A stretch of DNA of 22,331 nucleotides, from contig JBKJUK010000343.1 in NCBI GenBank assembly GCA_046590705.1, positions 1 to 22,331 of the forward strand. Reading direction: 5' to 3'. The DNA is from JBKJUK01 sp046590705 (GTDB taxonomy: Bacteria > Acidobacteriota > Thermoanaerobaculia > Gp7-AA8). The notes beneath the pieces are model-generated. The model saw only the letters and a program-made list of their open reading frames with translations, had not been told where the DNA came from and made no database searches. The position numbers and the translations under genes are program-made. Shown here piece by piece: positions 8,324-14,936 of the stretch (the stretch's first letter is position 1; the number at the start of each line of letters is the position of its first letter).

Positions 8324-8417
8324 TACTCAGTGAGGCGCATTCAAGGACGAACTGCTTCACCTTTCTTACTTCATCGTTCTGCGTTCTGAGTTCTGCGTTC
8401 ATCACCTCTCACAGGCA

Positions 8418-8423
8418 TATACT
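8418..8423 (+). promoter_or_regulatory. Possible -10 box of the M13 peptidase gene
   Basis: TATACT lies 62 bp upstream of the ATG at 8486, immediately outside the right terminal arm of the 7946-8404 element, so a -35 would be inside that element. It is flanked by a small GGCA/TGCC palindrome. Confidence 0.35.
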
Positions 8424-8485
8424 GCCTGCCAGCGAACGACGAACAACGAACGGTCGCATTCAAAACCGGAAAGGTAGGCGGAATC

Positions 8486-10522
8486 ATGCGTCGAATTCTC
8501 AGTGTAGCGTTAGGCTTGGCGGTCTCGGCAACGACTCTCATGGCTGCCGAACAGGAAGTGCCCCGGGCCTCCTCGAGTAATGCCTTTCAGACCAGTCAAC
8601 TCAATCAGAGCGCGAAGCCGTGTAACAACTTTTACAGCTATGTCTGTGACAACTGGCGTGCGAAGAATCCGATCCCGCCGGATCGCGCCCGCTACAGTCA
8701 GCTGGTGGTTCTGACCGAGCGAAACCAGCTGCTGCTTCGCGAGATTCTCGAGGGAACGATGCAGCCTTCTCCGTCGCGCAGCAAGCTGCAGGCGCAGGTT
8801 GGTGACTTCTACGCGTCCTGCATGGACGAGGCGACCATCGCCCGGAAAGATCTGAGCCCCGCCAAGCCGCTTCTCGACCGCATCGCCGCGATCCGAGACA
8901 AGGATTCTCTTCTGCGGACGCTGGCCTTCCTGCACAACGACGGCATCCCGGGCATTTTTTCTTTCGGCCCCTCCGCCGACATGGAGAATTCCGACCTTCA
9001 GATCGGTTTCTTCAATCAGGGAGGACTCGGGCTTCCTGATCGCGACTTCTATTTCAGAGATGACGCCAAGAGCATTGAGACCCGCAAGAAGTATGTCGAG
9101 TTCGCTGGCAACATGTTCGAATTCCTCGGAGAAAACGAGGAGAAAGCGGCGAAGAGTGCGCGGACAGTGATGGCCATCGAGACGCTGCTGGCCCGCAACA
9201 GCATGGATCGCGTGGCCATGCGAAATCCGGACTTGAGAAAAAATCCGATGAGCTATCCGGATTTCATGGCGAAGGTTCCTGCGCTCGGACTCGAGACCTA
9301 CATGTCGAACCTCTCAGCGCCGCCGGTGACTCGCGTGAACGTAACCAGTCCGAAGTTTTACGAAGCGCTCAATCGTACGATCGCCTCGGTGCCTGTCTCC
9401 GATTGGAAGACCTACCTGCGGCTGCGCGTGATCACCGATCTCGCTCCGCGACTTCCGAAGAAATATGAGGAAGAGGCCTGGAAGTTCTATTCGCAGTATC
9501 TGACGGGTGCCAAGCAGATGCAGCCACGTTGGAAAAAGTGCGTCTCCGCAACGGACAGCGCTCTCGGGGAAAATCTCGGAGAGATGTACGTCTCGAAGAA
9601 CTTCGGTCCCGAAGGCAAGCAGAAGATGTCGGAGATGATCGAGAACCTGCGCAAGGCCATGAGTGTCGGCATCGAGGGACTCGACTGGATGAGCGCCGAG
9701 ACCAAGAAGAAAGCGCAGTTGAAGCTTGCAGCGTTCAACATCAAGAAGATCGGACATCCCGAGAAATGGCGGGACTATTCGTCGGTGAAAGTCGTCCGAG
9801 GTGACTTCGCCGGGAACGCACTGCGTGCGTTGCGAGTTGCGCGAAAACGCTCGTTCGACCGGATCGGCGGCAAAACTGACAAAGAAGAGTGGGGTATGAC
9901 TCCGCCAACTGTGAATGCGTACTACAGCCCTTCATTCATGGAGATCGTCTTTCCTGCGGGAATCCTGCAACAGCCTCTTTTCGATCGTTTCGGCGATGAC
10001 GCCTACAACTACGGTGGAATCGGCTCGGTGATCGGACATGAGTTTTCCCATGGCTTCGATGACTCCGGCCGCAAGTACGATCATGAAGGGAACGCCAAGG
10101 ACTGGTGGACGGAAGCAGATGCAAAAGCATTCGACGAACGCGCGTCATGCATCGTGAATCAATACGCGGCCTACAAGGCTGGCGGCGTGAACGTGAATGG
10201 CAAACTCACTCTTGGTGAGAATATTGGCGATGTCAGCGGAATCCGCATTTCGTACATGGCCTATCAGCAGTCGCTCGGCGGCAAGGCTGCCCCGGTGATC
10301 GACGGGCTCACGGGCGATCAGCGTTTCTTCATCGGCTGGGCCAATGCCTGGTGTACGAACGCTACTGAGGAAGGGCTACGCAATCAGGTACAGACCGACC
10401 CTCATTCGCCCGGCGAATTCCGCGCCACCGGACCACTGCTGAACATGGAAGAGTTCCAGAAGGCCTTCAACTGCGTTGCAGGAGATCTGATGGTTCCCGC
10501 GCAACGGTGCCGAGTCTGGTAG
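8486..10522 (+). CDS. M13 family zinc metallopeptidase (neprilysin-like), secreted
   Basis: This is a zinc endopeptidase of the neprilysin/endothelin-converting-enzyme family, usually periplasmic or extracellular in bacteria. The 678 residues begin with a signal peptide (MRRILSVALGLAVSATTLMAA). The early SAKPCNNFYSYVCDNW block is the M13 N-domain signature. The substrate-binding NAYYSP motif is at about 477. The zinc site HEFSH lies at 518-522, the third ligand Glu578 and its Asp582 in ENIGDVSG (commonly ENIADLGG), and the protein ends in the typical CRVW. GGCGGA lies just before the ATG. The gene is monocistronic in a repeat-rich setting. All catalytic residues are present. Confidence 0.96.
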   Translation: MRRILSVALGLAVSATTLMAAEQEVPRASSSNAFQTSQLNQSAKPCNNFYSYVCDNWRAKNPIPPDRARYSQLVVLTERNQLLLREILEGTMQPSPSRSKLQAQVGDFYASCMDEATIARKDLSPAKPLLDRIAAIRDKDSLLRTLAFLHNDGIPGIFSFGPSADMENSDLQIGFFNQGGLGLPDRDFYFRDDAKSIETRKKYVEFAGNMFEFLGENEEKAAKSARTVMAIETLLARNSMDRVAMRNPDLRKNPMSYPDFMAKVPALGLETYMSNLSAPPVTRVNVTSPKFYEALNRTIASVPVSDWKTYLRLRVITDLAPRLPKKYEEEAWKFYSQYLTGAKQMQPRWKKCVSATDSALGENLGEMYVSKNFGPEGKQKMSEMIENLRKAMSVGIEGLDWMSAETKKKAQLKLAAFNIKKIGHPEKWRDYSSVKVVRGDFAGNALRALRVARKRSFDRIGGKTDKEEWGMTPPTVNAYYSPSFMEIVFPAGILQQPLFDRFGDDAYNYGGIGSVIGHEFSHGFDDSGRKYDHEGNAKDWWTEADAKAFDERASCIVNQYAAYKAGGVNVNGKLTLGENIGDVSGIRISYMAYQQSLGGKAAPVIDGLTGDQRFFIGWANAWCTNATEEGLRNQVQTDPHSPGEFRATGPLLNMEEFQKAFNCVAGDLMVPAQRCRVW

Positions 10523-10573
10523 TGGGTGCTGCACTTCGCTCAGCGATCGAACTCATATCCGAGATGTGTGGAG

Positions 10574-10593
10574 CACAGGCAATCCTGCCTGTG
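10574..10593. repeat. Dispersed palindrome CACAGGC, copy 2
   Basis: This 20-bp palindrome is identical to 4492-4511. It lies about 50 bp past the M13 stop codon and could act as a 3' hairpin for that transcript, although there is no T-tract. Confidence 0.75.
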
Positions 10594-10704
10594 GCGCGAA
10601 GAATTGAGTTCCAGGCCACTGCTCAATGTTTCGTACGCGTTCGCCCATGAGCTAGAAGTCGGTTACGCGGAACGAAATCCTCCTTCGAAGTCAGTGTGTC
10701 GCCC

Positions 10705-10724
10705 CACAGGCAGAATTGCCTGTG
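10705..10724. repeat. Dispersed palindrome CACAGGC, copy 3 (reversed)
   Basis: CACAGGCAGAATTGCCTGTG is the reverse-oriented copy with one substitution, followed by CCACACAT, the complement of the GTGTGG flank. Copies 2 and 3 face each other 111 bp apart between the convergent M13 and Suc_Fer genes. The rest of 10523-10817 shows nothing else. Confidence 0.75.
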
Positions 10725-10817
10725 CCACACATGTAGGATTGCTGTGGACCGATGGGAGGAAAAGTCCCTTCGATCTACGGACCCTCAGCTGACAACACAG
10801 GGAGATGATCCGGACGA

Positions 10818-11720
10818 CTACTCTGTGCGACGGTGCTCCAGAACGCGGAATTGCTGGATCGGACTTTCTTCGCGACTGCTACAGGTTGCGAGGGCGGCCG
10901 AGGTAGCCGTGTAAAGACCGACCATGACGCTGTGGCTGGCCCGTTTGACGACATCTCTGAACTCGATGCGGACAGCACCATTGTCGAGATTTTCGCGCTT
11001 GACGAATCTCAACTGTTCCCGTCCCGTGATGAGCTCCTGTTTTCGAATGTGATTCTCGGCCGCCTGGGCTGGTCGTGAGAGCGTGCTGCGGCCTCTGAAA
11101 CCTGAGAGGAACACCTCGTCCGTTCGTATCGATGCTGCGAAGGTCTCGGCCTCCCGCGGTTCGACAGGTCCGTAATACTCCCCGGCGGGAAGGACCAGGG
11201 CGTTGGCTGCGAAGCGGTCGCCTCCGATGTGTGTGCATTGCCACACGTCGAGCGCCTCGTGCTGACGTAACGCGTCGTAAAGCGGATACCCGCGCTTGCC
11301 GCAGCATGAGTCGTGTTGTCCATGTGTGCAGACCAGGACGATCGGTCGAGATCCGGTGGAGACCGTTGTGTCGATCTGCTCTACGGATAGTTCAGCCAAA
11401 GCCGCCAGCGATGGAAGCTCGATCCTCGTCACACGCGCCATCGGCGCGCTTCGTACGAGCATGAACATCACCGAGGCCTGTGGCTCCACGCGCCGCCGGA
11501 TGAACAGAATGCGACTTCGCTCGTAGGCTTGCTTGATTCGCTCGAGGGCCAGCCGTGCTTCTGCCGACAAGGCTTCGTCTGGCAGGGCGCTCCTTCCCCA
11601 TGCGGTAGGTACTTCGAGAAGAATCCAGACGTCGACGCGAGCAGCGGTTGCAGCGTTGTCGTCGCCACGCGCTCGCGAAGAGTTCGAGCAGGGTGTGCGT
11701 GGACCGGGAACTGAGCTCAA
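10818..11720 (-). CDS. Sucrase/ferredoxin-like [2Fe-2S] protein
   Basis: The 300-residue protein matches the Suc_Fer-like family of thioredoxin-fold ferredoxins. Visible marks are an N-terminal CSNSSRARGD (Cys11), then CTHGQHDSCCGKRG with Cys131 and Cys140 spaced as in yeast Apd1, and CTHIGGDRFAAN with His164. Apd1 binds its [2Fe-2S] cluster with two Cys and two His in an HxxxH arrangement; here the second position is Asp168. Translation starts at TTG 11720, which overlaps the stop of the oxygenase gene as TTGA, with AGAAGG 6 nt upstream. This indicates translational coupling. It is probably a cytoplasmic electron carrier, possibly for the adjacent Fe(II) oxygenase, but that link is inference from coupling alone. 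Confidence 0.85.
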   Translation of the reverse strand: MSSVPGPRTPCSNSSRARGDDNAATAARVDVWILLEVPTAWGRSALPDEALSAEARLALERIKQAYERSRILFIRRRVEPQASVMFMLVRSAPMARVTRIELPSLAALAELSVEQIDTTVSTGSRPIVLVCTHGQHDSCCGKRGYPLYDALRQHEALDVWQCTHIGGDRFAANALVLPAGEYYGPVEPREAETFAASIRTDEVFLSGFRGRSTLSRPAQAAENHIRKQELITGREQLRFVKRENLDNGAVRIEFRDVVKRASHSVMVGLYTATSAALATCSSREESPIQQFRVLEHRRTE

Positions 11721-12898
11721 GGCCGGCCTTCTTCGATTCTCACGAGCCCTTCACGCGCCAGTTCCAGAACGAAAAGGCGAATCGTTTCAGCGTCGAGAGC
11801 GCCATTCGTGCTGTCTGCGAGAGCAGCGAGACTCGCCGGCCCGGCCTGTAGTCGTTGAAGAAGCGGTTCAGCGGACGAGGCGAATTTCCATCGGCGATTG
11901 TTGGCCTCGAAGACCACGGACGCCCCCTCCCGAACAATCGAAAGTGGTCTGGGGGAGTCGATGGTCAGGGTCGCCACATGTGTCATCGATTCATCAGGCC
12001 TGACACTCCACGGCAGGCTGCTCCAGCCTCTGCTGCGCGCGCGTGCATCTTCGAAGGAGAAGTAGCGGTGCAGCACGTCGTCGTCGAATTGCGCGATCAA
12101 AAGTTCCCGGAGCTCGGCGATCTGACTGCTCTGCTCCTGCGGCGTTCCGAATCGCAGCAGATCGGCGCGGAAAGCTTCGGAAGCCCGGAGCTGGCTCACG
12201 AGCCAGTGCGAGAGATTGAGTCCGGTGCGTTGATGAATTCCGAAGGTGAGGTGGAGCGTGACCTCTCCGATGCCTGAAGCCTCGTGCCACCAGCCCCGCG
12301 GAATGTAGAGGGCATCACCCTCCTCGAGAACTCCGTCCCAGATGACTGCATCCGGAGCGATCTTGTTGGGAACGATATCGTCCTTGAGCGGATGTGGGCG
12401 ACCGCCCTCGTACACGCGCCAGTGCTTCCTGCCATGGATCTGCAGGACCACTACGTCATGCGTATCGCAGTGGCGATGAAAGCCCTGTTGCTCCTGCCAG
12501 CCAGCGTACAGGTTGGCCTGTATCGACTCATGAAGCGTTCGCTCGAAATCCTCGGCGAGGCCCATGACTGCGGGAGCCATGTCGTCGACGGCGTCGATGA
12601 TCAGGGTGTAGCCGTCTCGTAGTCGGGCGGAGAGTTTCTCGGGGATGACGAAGGGAAAGCGATTCCCTTCGTAACGAAGGTAAGAGTCCTTCGGCGCGAA
12701 CTCACCATTACGCACAAGGCGGAGTCGCGGTGGTTCGAGTCGATGCCGCTGGAGGATGGCGTTCACCTCGTCCCAGGCCAGAAGGGACTTGAACCCTCCT
12801 CGTTCTCCGGGCAGGTGTGCGAATCGAACGCCCCAGATTTCTCTCAGAAAATCTTCGACCCGAATCGCGCCGAGGATCTCAGCGAAGGTGGTCGGCAC
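11717..12898 (-). CDS. JmjC/cupin_4 Fe(II)/2-oxoglutarate oxygenase
   Basis: The fold and motifs are those of cupin_4 (JmjC-type) oxygenases, whose best-known bacterial member, YcfD/RoxA, hydroxylates a ribosomal protein. The iron triad is visible: His143 and Asp145 in HCDTHDVVVLQIHGRKHW, and His205 in LYIPRGWWHEA. A helical middle section and a C-terminal winged-helix-like region (about 320-390) complete the usual layout. At 393 residues it is of normal size. Translation starts at GTG 12898 with GGAG 4 nt upstream. It lies downstream of the Asp-rich peptide gene and is coupled to the Suc_Fer gene. The substrate is unknown; the neighbouring peptide, rich in Asp with one Asn near the end, is the obvious candidate. 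A ribosomal substrate remains possible. Confidence 0.88.
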   Translation of the reverse strand: MPTTFAEILGAIRVEDFLREIWGVRFAHLPGERGGFKSLLAWDEVNAILQRHRLEPPRLRLVRNGEFAPKDSYLRYEGNRFPFVIPEKLSARLRDGYTLIIDAVDDMAPAVMGLAEDFERTLHESIQANLYAGWQEQQGFHRHCDTHDVVVLQIHGRKHWRVYEGGRPHPLKDDIVPNKIAPDAVIWDGVLEEGDALYIPRGWWHEASGIGEVTLHLTFGIHQRTGLNLSHWLVSQLRASEAFRADLLRFGTPQEQSSQIAELRELLIAQFDDDVLHRYFSFEDARARSRGWSSLPWSVRPDESMTHVATLTIDSPRPLSIVREGASVVFEANNRRWKFASSAEPLLQRLQAGPASLAALADSTNGALDAETIRLFVLELAREGLVRIEEGRP

Positions 12899-12978
12899 AG
12901 GTCTCCAGTGAGTCGAGTCGGTCAGCCTGGGAGGTGGCTGTGAGAGGGATGTTCAAGCGTTGCTGCCGGAATGAAAGA

Positions 12979-13006
12979 GCGCCATCACGTATGTGCGTGA
13001 TGGCGC
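12979..13006 (-). terminator. Hairpin after the Asp-rich peptide gene
   Basis: An 11-bp perfect stem (12979-12989 with 12996-13006, core GCGCCATCAC) and a 6-nt loop start 27 nt after the peptide stop codon. On the minus strand it is followed by CTCTTTCATT, a weak T-rich tail. It could terminate most transcripts or protect the short mRNA from decay, leaving the downstream genes at lower level. Confidence 0.6.
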
Positions 13007-13032
13007 CCGGTTCTGTGCGTATCAGTGGCTGT

Positions 13033-13272
13033 TCAGGCGTTGTCTGTGCCGTCGGCGTCTGCTGCGTTTTTGCCGTCGCCTGAATCTGAGCCGTCGGAGT
13101 CGCCGGCATCCGAGCCGTCTGCATCTCCGGCATCGGTCGAGTCGTGATCGGCGCCACTCTTCTCATCGGAATGTCCTGTGCCTGCATCTTTTACATCGCC
13201 AGATCCCGTGAGCGAGCGCGGATCCAGCTCGTTCACATCCTGAATGAGTCCTGATTTGATTTCTTCGTTCAT
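13033..13272 (-). CDS. Small Asp-rich octad-repeat peptide, possible modified-peptide precursor
   Basis: I do not recognise a family. The peptide has 79 residues, no signal peptide, no Cys, and 18 Asp. The start at ATG 13272 is supported by a strong CCGGAGGA ribosome site 6 nt upstream; a longer frame to 13302 lacks one. Residues 1-25 (MNEEIKSGLIQDVNELDPRS...) are leader-like. From residue 39 an octad emerges: SGADHDST, DAGDADGS, DAGDSDGS, DSGDGKNA, ADADGTDN. Copies two and three differ largely at third codon positions, which suggests selection on the peptide. It is the first gene before the oxygenase and ferredoxin genes. Alternatives are a calcium-binding acidic linker protein or a low-complexity protein of no special role. 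Confidence 0.7.
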   Translation of the reverse strand: MNEEIKSGLIQDVNELDPRSLTGSGDVKDAGTGHSDEKSGADHDSTDAGDADGSDAGDSDGSDSGDGKNAADADGTDNA

Positions 13273-13321
13273 TTGAATCCTCCGGAGATTGATGGTCTGC
13301 ACTCGGCAGGCCAGACTTGAT

Positions 13322-13347
13322 CAGCGAGCTGCACACTGCAGTCGCTG
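13322..13347 (-). terminator. Hairpin just after the DUF4920 gene
   Basis: CAGCGA...TCGCTG and an inner TGCAG/CTGCA pair form a stem of about 11 bp with one bulge, starting 2 nt past the DUF4920 stop codon. No T-tract follows. It may separate DUF4920 expression from the peptide operon. Confidence 0.4.
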
Positions 13348-13349
13348 GT

Positions 13350-13799
13350 TCATTTTGTCAGCTCGACTCCGGTAGCTACGAACGAAACTTCAACCGCGGA
13401 TCCATCGACTTTGCGTTTGAATTCTGCGCCTTCGTCTTCGAGGTGATCAACGTGAGATTTCGCGAGAGTTTTCACGCCCACGATCCCTTCCGCACGGACT
13501 TTCATCCCGGCTGCGGTAAGAGGGATGAAGAATCCGTAGTCCTTGAAGGTGACCCGGACGCCGGGTGCCCCCTTTTTATCAGCCACTACCATCCAGCATC
13601 CCTTGGTGGAGCAGGCTTTGTCCACGATGCCTTCCACGATCACTGGCTTTGCACCGAACGACTCGGGCTGTTTCAAAAGCTCAGGGACGGTGATTGCGTC
13701 GCCATTGGAGACCGGCGTTCCCAGTTTCGCGTCCGTTCCGGCCTGCATCTCCAGGCCTGCGCTGAGGCAAAGAAGTAGTGCTGCCGCGATAGTTCTCAT
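13350..13799 (-). CDS. DUF4920 family exported protein
   Basis: The 149-residue product begins with a signal peptide (MRTIAAALLLCLSAGLEMQA, cleavage near residue 20). It contains the DUF4920 signature: EGIVDKACSTKGCWMVV with Cys63 and Cys68, then VRVTFKDYGFFIPLTAAG and the AEGIVGVKTL strand. The fold is OB-like by family description, and the function is unknown; the Cys pair could bind a metal or form a disulfide. The ATG at 13799 was chosen because AGGAG lies about 7 nt upstream and the signal peptide starts there; the longer frame to 13841 runs into a repeat element. It is on the same strand as, and 77 bp upstream of, the Asp-rich peptide gene. Confidence 0.9.
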   Translation of the reverse strand: MRTIAAALLLCLSAGLEMQAGTDAKLGTPVSNGDAITVPELLKQPESFGAKPVIVEGIVDKACSTKGCWMVVADKKGAPGVRVTFKDYGFFIPLTAAGMKVRAEGIVGVKTLAKSHVDHLEDEGAEFKRKVDGSAVEVSFVATGVELTK

Positions 13800-13818
13800 C
13801 CGGGATCTCCTATTTTTT

Positions 13819-14020
13819 GGCGCCATTCGCTTCATTTCCATTGCAAAGCGGAACAGAGAGCAGGCTATTTCATTGATGCATGGTCGACCCGCGGCTCGCC
13901 GAAACCGCAGGCCGTGGGCGAACTGCGTTGGACGCTATCACGACATGCCGCAGGTTAAAGCAACTCTGACAGACTCGGCAAGATCCGCAATCGTTTCATG
14001 CCGATTGAAGCAGCGACCCC
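13819..14020. repeat. About 200-bp repeat unit, copy 1
   Basis: This stretch starts with GGCGCCATTCG, continues through GCGGAACAGAG, CAGGCTATTTC, TGGTCGACCCGCG and GGGCGAACTGCGTTGG, and ends in GAAGCAGCGACCCC. Bases 14239-14426 repeat the same word order. It directly abuts the ribosome site of the DUF4920 gene. No open frame in it looks like a protein. Confidence 0.8.
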
Positions 14021-14503
14021 TGTTATCGGCTTTGACGTTGCTCCTCTACCTTTCGACTGAAGCTGCGACCCCTTCTTACCCGACTTGCCCGAAACACAAG
14101 CCCGAAACACAAGCGAAACACAAGGGTCGCAGCTTCATGCCGAGCCGAAACACAAGGGTCGCAGCTTCATGCCGGATTGTTCGGCTAGTGAAGCTGCGAC
14201 CCCTTCCGATCCTTCTTCCGATCCTTCCGATCCGTCCAGGCGCCATTCGTTTCTCGTGCGAGCGGAACAGAGGCCAGGCTATTTCTCGACATATGGTCGA
14301 CCCGCGCCTCAACCGAAATCGGTGGGCGAACTGCGTTGGCCGCTTCCCACCGGCCTTCGGCGGGTAGAAGAAACTCTGACAGACTCGCAAGAGCACGGGT
14401 TTCCTTCCGGTTGAAGCTGCGACCCCATTTATCCTCATTGGTTGAAGCTGCGACCCCATTTATCCTCATTTATCCTTCATTTATCCCCAGAAGCTGCGAC
14501 CCC
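14007..14503. repeat. Cluster of eight GAAGCTGCGACCCC words
   Basis: Plus-orientation copies start at 14007 (one mismatch), 14059, 14190, 14413, 14444 and 14490. Minus-orientation copies lie at 14124-14136 and 14156-14168. The spacers are short words repeated two to four times, such as CGAAACACAAG, CCGATCCTT and ATTTATCC. A 29-bp direct repeat lies at 14114-14142 and 14146-14174. No gene is visible. Confidence 0.85.
14239..14426. repeat. About 190-bp repeat unit, copy 2
   Basis: This is a diverged direct copy of 13819-14020 with the same conserved blocks, and it ends in a perfect GAAGCTGCGACCCC. It carries an internal hairpin at about 14347-14366 (CCCACCGG/CGGCGGG type) that copy 1 lacks or has lost. 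Confidence 0.8.
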
Positions 14504-14555
14504 ATTTATCCCTCTCCATTTATCCCTCTCTTTTTGTTCTATTTATCCTTTTTCT
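14427..14555. repeat. ATTTATCC short repeats
   Basis: The word ATTTATCC occurs about seven times, interspersed with GAAGCTGCGACCCC copies and a T-rich run. The tract is low-complexity and AT-richer than the genes, and resembles slippage products. Confidence 0.75.
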
Positions 14556-14936
14556 TCTTTGGACAACGCCTCGACGTAGGTTGTTGAGCGCGACAAATCA
14601 CTGAATGATTACGTGTGGAGGGCTGAAGGCCACGCTGTCCAGAAGATGAATCGGCCCGACAAACAGAGGCACGCCGACTGTACAGCCCTTTCTGAAAACG
14701 ACACTGGGCCGGCCGGGCCCCACGAGCCCTCAGTCTTTGTCACGAGTGAAAATTACTGCACGCTGCTCACAAAAATCATCTCGACCGTGCAATCGCATTT
14801 TCACCTCGCCAACCCTGGACGACCCCGGCCCACCGCAGGATCGTGAGACTTCCAGAAGGAGCGCTTCAAAGTGACGACGCGATTCGCGCCGTTCAGAGGT
14901 GGATCCGTGGTCATCCGGAATGCAGGCCGGCACGGT
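14556..14936. other. Gene-free gap beyond the TPR gene
   Basis: No gene, RNA or clear terminator is recognisable. Short GC palindromes occur, such as CCGGCCGG near 14710. Open frames here lack ribosome sites and recognisable motifs. Confidence 0.4.

Larger units (their letters stand above)
7946..8404. repeat. About 460-bp composite element with long terminal inverted repeats
   Basis: Bases 7961-7985 are the exact complement of 8358-8382 (25 bp). Outside these, 7946-7960 is the exact complement of 8390-8404 (15 bp), the arms differing only by a 7-bp spacer in the right one. The arms consist of reshuffled words such as GAACGCAGAAC and GATGAAGTAAGAAAGGTG. Two other repeat units (8069-8195, 8251-8323) sit inside. 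There is no credible gene, so this looks like repeats nested in or flanked by repeats, not a normal insertion sequence. Confidence 0.8.

Noticed and set aside
13543..14367. 274-codon plus-strand open frame over the DUF4920 gene and the repeat cluster
   Set aside because: The first third is antisense to DUF4920 and the rest translates repeated words; composition is Arg/Pro/Ser-rich with no domain.
14007..14503. CRISPR array
   Set aside because: The repeats are 14 bp, occur in both orientations and have irregular spacers that are themselves repeated; no cas genes are nearby.
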